The translations under genes and the position numbers were made by a program. A DNA stretch of 64,000 bases, taken from Fidelibacterota bacterium (lineage in GTDB: Bacteria > Fidelibacterota > UBA8477 > JABMPR01). The notes beneath the pieces are model-generated. The model had not been told where the DNA came from. It saw only the letters and a program-made list of their open reading frames with translations, and ran no database searches. The stretch covers positions 44,201 to 108,200 of the forward strand of contig JAIPJM010000006.1 in NCBI GenBank assembly GCA_021734255.1, given 5' to 3'. Shown in pieces: positions 17,335 to 25,732 of the stretch. Numbering within the stretch: the stretch's first letter is position 1; every line of letters begins with the position of its first letter.

Positions 17335-18119
17335 AGCACGATCCCTCCCCAAACGCCTGTTCCGGCCAGAATTGTAATGGTCCCCAGGACGATGTAGAAT
17401 CCGAATAATAGATAGAAAAAGGCTTTGGCATAATTTCTCACGAACCAGGTATCAGCAAGCCATTTTACCAGGAGACGATATACGCCAATTGCCATGTGAG
17501 CAACGACGGAGGCCATGAGCGTGGCGTAGAGTATCCAGAGCCCGCTACTCATCCTGGAAACGGTAAGGTCAGCGGTAAATCCGGGTGGCTGGCCAGCATA
17601 CCCCATATCAGAGAATAGATTCCAGGTGATCAGGATCAGGTGGAATGAACCGGTTGCCAGGACAATCATGCCTGTCCGCACCTGCCAGATCCAGAGTGAT
17701 GTTTCAAAATGTTTTCTCAGCTTGATGTCTGACGCCGGGTCCTGCTGCCAGGTCTTTCGGGAAGCCTTCAGGGTCTTGCCCAATTCCATCATGCGCTTAC
17801 GTTCTCTCAGTTTGCCGGGAATTTTTCTACTGGCCCAGATGAAGTGAACAAAAAAGGCAATGGATACCAGGAACACCACTGGCTGGGCCAGAGGGATGGT
17901 GTGTTCCATGAAGTTTGCTACAACATCGTAAGTCTCTCGACCAAAAATTATGGATGATTCTGCTAATAAATGACCCCAGATAAACAGGGCAAGAAAAGCA
18001 CCAGTAAAACCACTGATCCGCTCATCACGCAACGCTCGCCTGGCATTCTTAAAGGCACTGCTTTTCTGCGAATGTCTTGATTCTGCCTTGGGATATAATT
18101 CAGTATCAATTCCTGTCAT
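17331..18119 (-). CDS. frdC: Dihaem cytochrome b subunit of fumarate reductase
   Basis: A 262-residue membrane subunit with five hydrophobic helices, of the single-subunit, two-haem type (Wolinella FrdC, B. subtilis SdhC). Four His residues sit at the expected haem-ligand places: His50 (LFIWGHLL), His92 (FFVHFIWASRKIP), His160 (TGSFHLIL) and His208 (VVAHMAIGVYRLLVKW). Compared with Wolinella FrdC as remembered, the blocks around each His align well, but the Glu two residues before the last ligand (Glu180 in Wolinella, needed for the proposed proton E-pathway) is Val206 here. Thus the complex may work as a menaquinone-linked succinate dehydrogenase, or drive fumarate reduction without that path. 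It is first in the operon with GGAG upstream and a candidate promoter at 18159-18186. Confidence 0.9.
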   Translation of the reverse strand: MTGIDTELYPKAESRHSQKSSAFKNARRALRDERISGFTGAFLALFIWGHLLAESSIIFGRETYDVVANFMEHTIPLAQPVVFLVSIAFFVHFIWASRKIPGKLRERKRMMELGKTLKASRKTWQQDPASDIKLRKHFETSLWIWQVRTGMIVLATGSFHLILITWNLFSDMGYAGQPPGFTADLTVSRMSSGLWILYATLMASVVAHMAIGVYRLLVKWLADTWFVRNYAKAFFYLLFGFYIVLGTITILAGTGVWGGIVL

Positions 18120-18158
18120 GATACCAGCTCCGATCTTTTATAAGTATATGAAGAGTAT

Positions 18159-18186
18159 TTTATATGGCGTTCCTTCACCATGTAAA
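18159..18186 (-). promoter_or_regulatory. Candidate frdCAB promoter
   Basis: Read on the minus strand, TTTACA (18186-18181), a 16-bp spacer and TATAAA (18164-18159) form a sigma-70-like promoter. Transcription would start near 18152, leaving a leader of about 33 nt before the frdC ATG at 18119. It is the best match in the 274-bp gap between frdC and the divergent acyltransferase; the rest of that gap shows no palindrome or RNA gene. Confidence 0.45.
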
Positions 18187-18393
18187 TATCAACTCCCCAA
18201 TTCAAATTTCAAGTGTCAACTCTCTGACTTATCTAATATCGACAAGTTAAGTATCGTTGTTCTGTCAATTGCTTGAAGCAAATAATGCACCAGCTCAAGC
18301 TTTTGACCAAAAATTTATTCAATCGTGGATAAGCGTCTCTTCACACCTTATTTTGTACCACCAATTAACAGCACATAATATTAGGGAGTTGGA

Positions 18394-19566
18394 ATGAAAG
18401 AGCGGATGATATCACTGGATGTTTTTCGAGGATTAACCGTTGGTTTGATGATCCTGGTAAATAACCCCGGTAGTTGGTCGCACATCTATGGACCGTTGCG
18501 CCATGCAAGGTGGCATGGATGGACACCAACTGACCTTGTTTTCCCTTTCTTCCTCTTTATTGTTGGTGTAGCCATGGCGTTAAGCTTTAGTAAGCGTATT
18601 GAGGCAGGTGCTGACCTTAGCGACCTGAAGAAAAAAGTGTGGTCCAGAGGCTTTATCATTATCGCTTTTGGCCTCTTCCTGAATGGCTTTCCTTTCAACA
18701 TTCCACTGAATGCACAGATGGCAGCAGACTTTGAGTTTCTGGACATTTTCAGACGGTTCCAGACCATCAGGCTTGTCGGTGTGCTGCAGCGTATCGGTCT
18801 GGCCTATCTCATTGGTGGCCTGATCGTGCTCTATTTCCGTAATAACAGAGACCGAATTCTTGCCGCCGGAGCACTGGTCCTCATATATGAATTTTTCATG
18901 AGAGTTCCCCTGCTCGATGGCTGGGGCGCCGGTAGTTTTGCGCTCGAGGATAATTTCATTCGCTACATCGATATCCTCATCCTGGGAGAAGCACATATTT
19001 ATGGTGGTATGGGCATCCCCTTCGACCCGGAAGGCCTTTTATCAACCCTGCCGGCTGCTGTAACACTCCTCAGCGGGTTCTGGCTGGGTGAATACCTGCG
19101 GCGCCCTATTGACCATCAGGAGCGCCTGTCCAACCTGAGTGTTATCGGGATAATCCTATTCATATCAGGCTCGCTTATGTCTCTGGTAGAGCCCATCAAT
19201 AAGCAGCTCTGGACGGTCTCGTATGTGGTTACCATGGATGGACTTGCTGTGATGATGATCGTGGTATCATCCTACCTCATTGACGTCAAGAAAATGACCT
19301 TCTGGACCAAACCAGCTATTGTATTCGGCAGCAATCCCCTGGTTGTATTTGTTGGCTCAGGTATAATCGGGCGGATCATGTATATGGTAAAATCAACTGA
19401 TGCAGAAGGGAATATCATATCCATCAAACAGGCTATTTATTCCGGTTTTTTTGTGCCCCTGGCTGGAGAGCTGAATGGATCATTACTCTTCGCCATCACC
19501 AATATTCTGCTCTGGTTGGCGATCTTGTGGTACCTGTACTCAAAGAAGATCTTCGTTAAGATCTAG
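18394..19566 (+). CDS. HGSNAT/NagX-like membrane acyltransferase (DUF5009)
   Basis: A 390-residue polytopic membrane protein with about ten hydrophobic segments. The start MKERMISLDVFRGLTVGLMI and the block HARWHGWTPTDLVFPFFLF are typical of the family that includes human heparan-alpha-glucosaminide N-acetyltransferase and bacterial NagX; the conserved His and the TP-x-DLVFP motif are present. Members move acetyl groups from acetyl-CoA across a membrane onto amino sugars. Here the acceptor could be a cell-wall or capsule sugar; nothing next to it decides this. AGGGAG precedes the ATG. It stands alone, convergent with the LPP20-like gene and separated from it by a repeat. Confidence 0.85.
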   Translation: MKERMISLDVFRGLTVGLMILVNNPGSWSHIYGPLRHARWHGWTPTDLVFPFFLFIVGVAMALSFSKRIEAGADLSDLKKKVWSRGFIIIAFGLFLNGFPFNIPLNAQMAADFEFLDIFRRFQTIRLVGVLQRIGLAYLIGGLIVLYFRNNRDRILAAGALVLIYEFFMRVPLLDGWGAGSFALEDNFIRYIDILILGEAHIYGGMGIPFDPEGLLSTLPAAVTLLSGFWLGEYLRRPIDHQERLSNLSVIGIILFISGSLMSLVEPINKQLWTVSYVVTMDGLAVMMIVVSSYLIDVKKMTFWTKPAIVFGSNPLVVFVGSGIIGRIMYMVKSTDAEGNIISIKQAIYSGFFVPLAGELNGSLLFAITNILLWLAILWYLYSKKIFVKI

Positions 19567-19589
19567 TAACGCTTAGTTTAGAAAATCGG

Positions 19590-19651
19590 GAGGACACAGA
19601 GCTTTCCTGGTGGGTAACCACCAAGTACCCCTGTGGTCTCCATGTGCTTCG
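19590..19651. repeat. Imperfect inverted repeat of the CCACGAAG / CTCTGTG type
   Basis: A roughly 60-nt imperfect hairpin between two convergent genes. Its core is a perfect stem TGGTGG-GTAA-CCACCA (19608-19623). Outer arms (GGAGGACACAG near 19589 and CTGTGGTCTCC near 19631) pair with two mismatches, and CTTCGTGGTT follows at 19648. Text of this kind recurs between genes in many bacterial genomes as short dispersed repeats; that it is one of a family here is inferred, since only one copy is in the window. Confidence 0.5.
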
Positions 19652-19668
19652 TGGTTTACGCTTATTTT

Positions 19669-21048
19669 TTAGTACTGAAATTCGAAGTTCAGGCGCCAGC
19701 ATTCATGATCTTCATAGGTGATCATGGTGGCAAATCTGTCCTGAATGGCGATCAGTCTCAACCCCACCTGCCACTGGAAGGTATCGTTAAACCTATTTCT
19801 AAATCCTTTTGCGCTTATCATGTCCACCTGATTGATGACGCTGATTGCGTCCCCCAAATGGCGGGGGAATGGATACCAGATAGCACCCAGAGAGATTTTT
19901 CGTTTTTCCATATAGAAGGAAAATTGGCTGTTGAGTGTCGGGTAGCCCATGGTAACCACACCGAAAAATGAGGATCCAGGAGCATAGGGATCCTGCATTT
20001 CATCCCTGAGGTGAGAGATCATATCATTAAACAACCCTGTTTCATCCAATCTGATCTGATTCTCTGGAGCAAATATTTCATAATATTGGACCCAACCCAA
20101 AGCCAGGTTAATGGGATAGATCTCCCCTACGGTGGGAAGGACCTCCAGTTTTGCTACAAATTCCCCCTGGTTGATGAAGTTGGAGTGTGCCTGCAAGCTG
20201 GCCTGCATACTTAGTAGCCAGATCGATAGTCCAGCAGTTACTTCACTGGTCTGAGAGTTTTCAGGATTCCATCGTCCAGACATATTGAACCATGAATCTG
20301 GCGTACTGGCGGTGGGGGCATCAATGAGCAGATATCGTGGTTTGATCTTCAGGAAAGAGGCATATCGATGCTTGAGCAGTTGGATGCGCTCTTCCTTTTG
20401 CTGCTGTTCACGCTCCTCCATAGCCAGAATGCGGTCCAGGGAATCAATCACAGCCTGCTTTCTACTCAGGGCGAGACTGTCCATCTTGATTTTGTGTCGT
20501 AGGGAGTCTGCCCGCATGGCTTCTTTCGCTTTGTGAGCCAATACCTGCTGACGAATGTCAGTTTCCAGCGTGATCTCTATTTCCCTGGTTACCATACGAT
20601 GATATTCAGATCTTCCATAGCTTATGAGGCTGTGAAAAGTGGAATCGGGGCTCACATAGCGCTCTGTGATCAGAACCCCACTGAGATTCATATTCGTTGA
20701 GACCAGAGATTCAAAACTGTATTCATCGGTGAGTCGCTCTTTATTTTCTTTAACCTTCTGAATAGCGATACTCTGGACGCTCACTTCCACATGCTGGGCA
20801 AATCGCAATCGAGCGTCATCATCAGCTGCATCCTGTGATACGAAGGACCTCCCGATCCCGTAGTAAATAGTATCGGAATAGATTGCTCCATCCACTACCC
20901 AAGTAGGTACTCCATTGGGCGACACATTTTGAGCGTTGAAGCCTGATTGCTGGACGATCTCATCCAGACTAAATGGTCGACCCAGGACCTCCCGATCATA
21001 GATCACAGTATCTTGCTGGGCTAAGGCAAGCGCGGGTAAAATGATCAA
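19669..21048 (-). CDS. Exported LPP20-like protein with coiled coil; start unclear
   Basis: At least 459 residues; no ATG opens it. The coordinates use the TTG at 21048, but this gives a signal peptide without its positive end. The frame stays open upstream to 21126 and there encodes RKQSQLIIGLLIILPALALAQ, a complete signal peptide, so translation probably begins near an ATT at 21081 or 21093, each preceded by GGGGTCAAC (see the tandem repeat at 21079-21102). Residues about 50-165 include YYGIGRSFVSQDAADDDARL, the core of LPP20-type lipoprotein domains. Residues 175-225 are a charged coiled coil (KAKEAMRADSLRHK, EEREQQQKEER), and the C-terminal half looks like a strand-rich outer-membrane part ending WRLNFEFQY. 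Function unknown. Confidence 0.65.
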   Translation of the reverse strand: MIILPALALAQQDTVIYDREVLGRPFSLDEIVQQSGFNAQNVSPNGVPTWVVDGAIYSDTIYYGIGRSFVSQDAADDDARLRFAQHVEVSVQSIAIQKVKENKERLTDEYSFESLVSTNMNLSGVLITERYVSPDSTFHSLISYGRSEYHRMVTREIEITLETDIRQQVLAHKAKEAMRADSLRHKIKMDSLALSRKQAVIDSLDRILAMEEREQQQKEERIQLLKHRYASFLKIKPRYLLIDAPTASTPDSWFNMSGRWNPENSQTSEVTAGLSIWLLSMQASLQAHSNFINQGEFVAKLEVLPTVGEIYPINLALGWVQYYEIFAPENQIRLDETGLFNDMISHLRDEMQDPYAPGSSFFGVVTMGYPTLNSQFSFYMEKRKISLGAIWYPFPRHLGDAISVINQVDMISAKGFRNRFNDTFQWQVGLRLIAIQDRFATMITYEDHECWRLNFEFQY

Positions 21049-21078
21049 TAAGCCAATGATCAGTTGTGATTGCTTACG

Positions 21079-21102
21079 AATGTTGACCCCAATGTTGACC
21101 CC
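21079..21102 (-). repeat. Tandem 12-bp duplication carrying GGGGTCAACATT twice
   Basis: Two exact head-to-tail copies of a 12-mer (GGGGTCAACATT on the minus strand). Each offers a Shine-Dalgarno-like GGGG five bases before an ATT codon in frame with the LPP20-like gene. The second copy lies just before the signal peptide. It may be a duplicated start region using ATT, or a chance expansion of four codons. Confidence 0.7.
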
Positions 21103-21329
21103 TTTCCCTTGTGGAACGATATACTAGTATTGACTACCATATTAGACAAGATTTGATTGTACTCGGTGTGACCAGCTTGCGCTTCATCACACCTGTTTGA
21201 TTCCATTAATATCCAGTTGAAAAAGGCACCCAATTATATGATTCCCCGTTGTTTAATGGGCTTGCATATATTATGATTGCAGCGCTGTGCTGAATGAACG
21301 GAACAGTCAGAATTTGAAAGGGCTCCCCA

Positions 21330-22760
21330 GTGTCAAAAGGAGTAACGAAACAGAGCGACGATTTTGCTAAATGGTATACAGATGTTGTACGTCAGGCTAA
21401 GCTGGCGGATTATGGACCGGTAAAAGGTACCATGGTCATACGACCGTACGGATATGCCATCTGGGAGAACTTTCAACGCATTCTGGATCGCATGTTCAAA
21501 GACACTGGTCATGTTAATGCCTACTTCCCTCTGTTCATCCCTGAACATTTTATGCATAAAGAGGCGGAGCATGTGGAAGGGTTTGCTCCAGAAGTTGCCG
21601 TGGTGACCCATGGTGGTGGGAAAAAGCTGGAAGAACCACTGGTAGTCCGTCCAACTTCAGAGACCATTATCTGGAATATGTATAAAAAATGGATCTCGTC
21701 CTATCGTGACCTGCCCCTCCTCATCAATCAATGGGCCAACGTTGTACGCTGGGAGATGCGGACCCGCCTGTTCCTGAGGACAACTGAATTTTTGTGGCAA
21801 GAAGGTCATACGGCCCATGCCACAGCCGAAGAAGCTGAAGAAGAAACACTCAAGATCCTGGAAGTTTACCGGACTTTCGCAGAGGATTTTATGGCCATGC
21901 CAGTGATCACGGGTCAGAAGAGCGAATCTGAAAAATTTGCCGGTGCGGTCCGGACCTATTCCATTGAGGCCATGATGCGCGATGGGAAAGCGCTACAATC
22001 TGGTACCAGTCATTACCTGGGACAGAATTTTGCACGAGCCTTCGAGGTGACCTTCCAGAATACGGACAACCAGGAAGAACTGGTCTATGCAACCAGCTGG
22101 GGTGTTAGCACACGCCTGGTTGGCGGCTTGATCATGTCACATGGTGATGACAAGGGCCTGATCCTGCCTCCCCGAGTAGCCCCATACCAGGTTGTCATTA
22201 TCCCTATCTACAGGGACGACACCCGGGCCTTGGTCATGGAGGAGGTGAACAACCTTGTTGATCAACTGGATAAGGTAAATGTTCGTACCACTGTTGATGA
22301 TGATCAGAAATCATCGCCTGGATTCAAGTTCAACGAGTGGGAAATGAAGGGTGTCCCCATGCGCGTGGAGATCGGCCCTAAGGACGTTGAAAAAGGTCAG
22401 GCTGTAGTTGTCATCCGACATTCCGGTGAGAAACACTTTATCAAATTGACTGAACTGGCGGCTTTTCTTGATTCTCATGTGGAAATCATTCAGGATCAGT
22501 TATTTCAGCGGGCCTTGGACTTCCGTGAAGAAAATACACACACTGCGACTACCTGGGATGAATTCAAGGATATCATCGAGAACAAGGGGGGATTCGTCAA
22601 AGCTTTCTGGAATGGTTCCGCTGACGTCGAGGAAAAGATCAAGGATGAGACTAAAGCCACTATCCGCTGTATTCCCTTCGATCAACCTGAAGCAGCTGGA
22701 AAGTGTATCTACACTGGAGAAGACAGTACACAGCAGGTGATCTTCGCTAAAGCGTATTAA
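21330..22760 (+). CDS. proS: Prolyl-tRNA synthetase, archaeal/eukaryotic type
   Basis: A 476-residue class II aminoacyl-tRNA synthetase that charges tRNA-Pro in the cytoplasm. Seen are motif 1 around [14 protein letters not shown], motif 2 [16 protein letters not shown], the [14 protein letters not shown] block, and motif 3 in [20 protein letters not shown]. The lack of the 180-residue editing insert between motifs 2 and 3 and the C-terminal extension after the anticodon domain (about 380-476, ending in a domain with Cys residues at CIPFD and KCIYTGE) mark the archaeal-like type 3 form. It starts at a GTG (21330) with GAAAGGG upstream. The stop overlaps the stop of the convergent GIY-YIG gene by two bases. 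Confidence 0.93.
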   Translation: MSKGVTKQSDDFAKWYTDVVRQAKLADYGPVKGTMVIRPYGYAIWENFQRILDRMFKDTGHVNAYFPLFIPEHFMHKEAEHVEGFAPEVAVVTHGGGKKLEEPLVVRPTSETIIWNMYKKWISSYRDLPLLINQWANVVRWEMRTRLFLRTTEFLWQEGHTAHATAEEAEEETLKILEVYRTFAEDFMAMPVITGQKSESEKFAGAVRTYSIEAMMRDGKALQSGTSHYLGQNFARAFEVTFQNTDNQEELVYATSWGVSTRLVGGLIMSHGDDKGLILPPRVAPYQVVIIPIYRDDTRALVMEEVNNLVDQLDKVNVRTTVDDDQKSSPGFKFNEWEMKGVPMRVEIGPKDVEKGQAVVVIRHSGEKHFIKLTELAAFLDSHVEIIQDQLFQRALDFREENTHTATTWDEFKDIIENKGGFVKAFWNGSADVEEKIKDETKATIRCIPFDQPEAAGKCIYTGEDSTQQVIFAKAY

Positions 22761-23095
22761 TTAGTTACGTCATCCCGAGCGGAGTCGAGGGACCGATTCT
22801 TATGGTTAGTGGCGTTCTTACACTCGGCTAGCAACTTTAAGGTATTCCAATCTTCCGCGATTAGGGCTAGCTTTTTAGCCCTTCCCCACTTTTTGATCTG
22901 CTTCTCCAGTAGGATGGCGTCCTGGATTTCCATAGTGTCTGTATTCCAAAGTAATTTCACCGGTCTACGCTTGTGAGTGTATCCATGATATCTGCCTTCC
23001 TGATGATCGGCTAATCTAGATTCCAAATCACTCGTGACCCCTGTATACAAGGATCCGTCGGAACATTGCAGTATGTAGACCTGTCCTTCTTTCAT
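22757..23095 (-). CDS. GIY-YIG domain protein inside an inverted repeat pair
   Basis: A 112-residue GIY-YIG nuclease-like protein. The N-terminal domain begins [20 protein letters not shown] (GIY-YIG as VYI...YTG), with the usual Arg and His in [18 protein letters not shown] and the Glu in [13 protein letters not shown]. Stand-alone copies of about 90-100 residues (UPF0213/YhbQ type) are widespread and their role is poorly known. Its last dozen residues ([11 protein letters not shown]) are encoded by the left 26-bp repeat, and the matching repeat stands 7 bp upstream of the ATG. The gene thus lies wholly between the two arms. The stop overlaps that of proS. It could be part of a small mobile unit or a domesticated gene; see the repeats. 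Confidence 0.88.
   Translation of the reverse strand: MKEGQVYILQCSDGSLYTGVTSDLESRLADHQEGRYHGYTHKRRPVKLLWNTDTMEIQDAILLEKQIKKWGRAKKLALIAEDWNTLKLLAECKNATNHKNRSLDSARDDVTN
22768..22793 (+). repeat. Left arm of a perfect 26-bp inverted repeat
   Basis: The text starts CGTCATCCCGAGCGGAGTCG (22768-22787) and ends AGGGAC (22788-22793). Its exact reverse complement is at 23103-23128. This arm is inside the 3' end of the GIY-YIG gene. Confidence 0.9.
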
Positions 23096-23102
23096 GTTAT
23101 AT

Positions 23103-23128
23103 GTCCCTCGACTCCGCTCGGGATGACG
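23103..23128 (-). repeat. Right arm of the perfect 26-bp inverted repeat
   Basis: The text starts GTCCCTCGACTCCGCTCGGG and ends ATGACG, the exact reverse complement of 22768-22793. It stands just upstream of the GIY-YIG start. The bases outside the two arms do not match, so there is no visible target duplication. Confidence 0.9.
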
Positions 23129-23251
23129 GTGGGTTCACTCCTTCCAGGGTGGCAGAAGGTTTATTCTGCAAGGGATGACGACGGTTCGATCCCACTCTGG
23201 AAAACAGAGGGTTCACACTGCTCAGAATAATGAGATAAAAACGGGGGAGTG
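23129..23251. repeat. Cluster of degenerate repeats next to the GIY-YIG unit
   Basis: After the right arm, GGGTTCACTCCTTCCAGGG (23132-23150) is followed by TTCTGCAAGGGATGACG (23164-23180), which shares GGGATGACG with the arm, and then by CGGTTCGATCCCACTCTGG and AGGGTTCACACTG. So pieces of the same GGGTTCAC and GGGATGACG vocabulary recur two or three times in 120 bp. No gene is seen here. Confidence 0.55.
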
Positions 23252-24508
23252 CTATTCGTATCGAAGGGATTCGATGGGATCCAAACCGGCTGCTTTGTAG
23301 GCAGGATAGATTCCGAACACGATCCCGATGAAAGAGCAGACAAACAGGCCAATAAAGACCCAATCCAGGGGAATAACTGTTTCGATGCTGGTAAATACCA
23401 GGGTGATCATATTCCCGACACCGACGCCGAGGGCAACACCAATGATCCCTCCGATGAGCGACAGGAACACGGCTTCCAACAGGAATTGAAAGAGAATATT
23501 GTTTCGTGTAGCGCCGATAGCCTTTCGAATGCCGATCTCCTTAATACGCTCGGTCACTGAAACCAGCATGATATTCATGATGCCGATCCCGGCGACGACC
23601 AGGGCTATTACACTGACGGCTCCGGCAAATAACTTGATGCCTGCAGTGAAGCTACCGAAGGTCTTGATCAATGCATCATTGGAGGTTACTTCAAAATCAT
23701 TTTCTTCATCAGGTCCCAGGCCACGAACAATTCGCATCTGGTCCGTGACTTCCTGTTTCACGGCCTCAAAGCTTTCAGCATCAGGTGCTTTTACAGATAT
23801 TCCCAGTGAGGTCCAGCGCTGACTGAAATATTGAAGGTAGGTTGTAATGGGAATAAGCACATAATTATCCTGACTCTGTCCGAACATCTCCCCTTTCCGC
23901 TGCATCACACCAACCACATCAAAACTTAGTCCGTTAACAGTGATACTTTTTCCGATAGGATCAGCATAGGGAAAGAGTTTCTCAACCACATCCATCCCCA
24001 GCAACGCTATCCGACGCCCGTATTGAATATCCTCTTTAATAAAATTCCGACCGTAATCCAGGGTGACATTGAGTGCTTGAATCCCCCACTCATCCATTCC
24101 GTCCACTTCCACGTTCGGATTGGTCTTCTCTTTGCGGTATCGAATGGTCTTTCCACCCGTCCCATCCAGGACACTTACAAACTTGGCCCCTTCCATACGG
24201 TCTCTCAACTCGATGGACATTTCATAGGTGATATTGGGACGTTTCCAGTACTTGCGCCGATTCGAATTATCGCCGATCTGCAAAACCGGGGATTTTTGAA
24301 CATAGATGATATCAGAACCAAAGATATTCAGCCCGGAGTTGATTGATGATTCCATGGTCCGAATTGCCGTCATTACCGAAATAATGGCAAACACACCAAT
24401 AACTATTCCCAGCAGAGTAAGAATAGATCGCAGCAGGTTATCCCTGATAGCCTCAATGGCCATGAGGAAGCTGTCACCGAGGGTCTTAAAAACGGTTCTT
24501 ACATACAT
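23252..24508 (-). CDS. MacB-like ABC transporter permease (second of two)
   Basis: A 418-residue FtsX/MacB-type permease: one N-terminal helix (ILTLLGIVIGVFAIISVM), a large periplasmic core (about 45-290, with VVGVMQRKGEMFGQSQDNYV), then three helices with the family motif VSVTERIKEIGIRKAIGATR. It ends LDPIESLRYE, the usual end. It lacks an ATPase domain and must pair with the separate ATPase at 25733-26431. It lies 3 nt after its paralogue, so the transporter is likely a heterodimer of the two. Such MacAB-TolC-like pumps export peptides, lipids or drugs from the periplasm. Confidence 0.9.
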   Translation of the reverse strand: MYVRTVFKTLGDSFLMAIEAIRDNLLRSILTLLGIVIGVFAIISVMTAIRTMESSINSGLNIFGSDIIYVQKSPVLQIGDNSNRRKYWKRPNITYEMSIELRDRMEGAKFVSVLDGTGGKTIRYRKEKTNPNVEVDGMDEWGIQALNVTLDYGRNFIKEDIQYGRRIALLGMDVVEKLFPYADPIGKSITVNGLSFDVVGVMQRKGEMFGQSQDNYVLIPITTYLQYFSQRWTSLGISVKAPDAESFEAVKQEVTDQMRIVRGLGPDEENDFEVTSNDALIKTFGSFTAGIKLFAGAVSVIALVVAGIGIMNIMLVSVTERIKEIGIRKAIGATRNNILFQFLLEAVFLSLIGGIIGVALGVGVGNMITLVFTSIETVIPLDWVFIGLFVCSFIGIVFGIYPAYKAAGLDPIESLRYE

Positions 24509-24511
24509 GGA

Positions 24512-25732
24512 TTACTCATACCTCAACGCTTCAATGGGGTCTAGCAGGGACCCTTTTCGGGCTGGTGCCAAGCCCGCTATTAAACCAACTGTGGCACTTA
24601 ATGCAATTGCCATAAAGGCTACACCGAAAGACATGCTTGCAGGGAATAAGAACTTATTTATCGCCAGGCTCGCCAGGGTTGAGACCAGGAGTCCTACAAT
24701 GCCGCCAGACGCTGTTATCAACATGGATTCGATAAGGAATTGTCCCAGTATCTTGCCCCGCGTTGCTCCCAAAGCTTTGCGCACACCAATTTCCCTGGTC
24801 CGCTCTTTCACGGAAACGAACATGATGTTGGCAATTCCAATGCCCCCGACCAGCAGGGATAGTGCTGTGATCACCAAGCCAGTTCCACCGATGGCCAACT
24901 TGATCCCTTGATATTGCTGGCGGAAGGCCTTTTGCTGATTGATAGCGAAATTATCCTTTTCTTCAGGTTTTTGCCCCCGAAGCACCCGAACGATCCCTCT
25001 TAATTCTTCTTTGGCATCTTCAATATGTTCTTCCGGTACCTTTACGGTAATGCGGCGCATTCCCCAAGGACCATGGAAGATCTTGTTAAATGTCTTAATC
25101 GGAATGATCACCTGGGCATCCTGGGAAAACGTGCCCAGGAACTTCCCCATCTCTGCCAATACACCAATCACTCGGAATCGACTGGAACCGACAAAGATCT
25201 CTTTGTCAATCGGATCTTCGAATGGGAATAGTGCCTTGGCAACATCAGAGCCTAATATGATCACCTGGGCACCTGTACGGTCCTCTGAGCCAGTGAAAAA
25301 CCTTCCAAACTCAACGTCAATGGTTGAAACGTCTGGGTAGTTTGCTGAAACACCATTAATGAATATCCCTTCTGAGGAATATTCTTTGTAGCTCAGATCA
25401 GCTGATCTACCCCGCTGAGCCGCAACCGCAATTGCATATGTGGACCGTTCCTCAATATCCTCTGCCATGTCCAGCTCAATTCTCGGTCGATTGCGCAGGG
25501 TCCACCAATCCTCATCGCCAAACCAGGGCCATTTATCAACGTAGAGATTTCCTCTCCCCAGGAATTTCATGCTGTTTTCAAAGAGACCATCCACGCCATT
25601 GATAAGGGTGGACATTAAGGAAACCGCTATGATACCGATGACGATACCGGTAGCAGTCAGAATTGAACGTGTTTTATGACCCCATAACTCAGACAGGGCG
25701 ATACGCATATTTTCCCAGAAGAATCCGCCCAT
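24512..25732 (-). CDS. MacB-like ABC transporter permease (first of two)
   Basis: A 406-residue permease of the same family as its neighbour: N-terminal helix (SILTATGIVIGIIAVSLM), periplasmic core with VIGVLAEMGKFLGTFSQDAQ, and three C-terminal helices with VSVKERTREIGVRKALGATR; it ends LDPIEALRYE. The two proteins are clearly related but differ in the core, so they probably arose by duplication. The ATG directly follows the stop of the ATPase gene. It works in the inner membrane with the ATPase, fusion protein and TolC-like protein of the same operon. Confidence 0.9.
   Translation of the reverse strand: MGGFFWENMRIALSELWGHKTRSILTATGIVIGIIAVSLMSTLINGVDGLFENSMKFLGRGNLYVDKWPWFGDEDWWTLRNRPRIELDMAEDIEERSTYAIAVAAQRGRSADLSYKEYSSEGIFINGVSANYPDVSTIDVEFGRFFTGSEDRTGAQVIILGSDVAKALFPFEDPIDKEIFVGSSRFRVIGVLAEMGKFLGTFSQDAQVIIPIKTFNKIFHGPWGMRRITVKVPEEHIEDAKEELRGIVRVLRGQKPEEKDNFAINQQKAFRQQYQGIKLAIGGTGLVITALSLLVGGIGIANIMFVSVKERTREIGVRKALGATRGKILGQFLIESMLITASGGIVGLLVSTLASLAINKFLFPASMSFGVAFMAIALSATVGLIAGLAPARKGSLLDPIEALRYE

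Larger units (their letters stand above)
22768..23128. mobile_element. Candidate small repeat-bounded element with GIY-YIG gene
   Basis: A 361-bp unit made of a GIY-YIG gene bounded by perfect 26-bp inverted arms. The design recalls REP/RAYT pairs, in which a nuclease gene is flanked by short repeats it can handle. Known transposases, target duplications and end motifs are absent, so mobility is an inference. It is inserted between proS and the efflux operon. Confidence 0.4.

Noticed and set aside
23097..23363. Minus-strand frames across the repeat cluster with strings such as SRAESRD
   Set aside because: They are readings of the repeats and overlap the end of the permease gene; no domain is seen.
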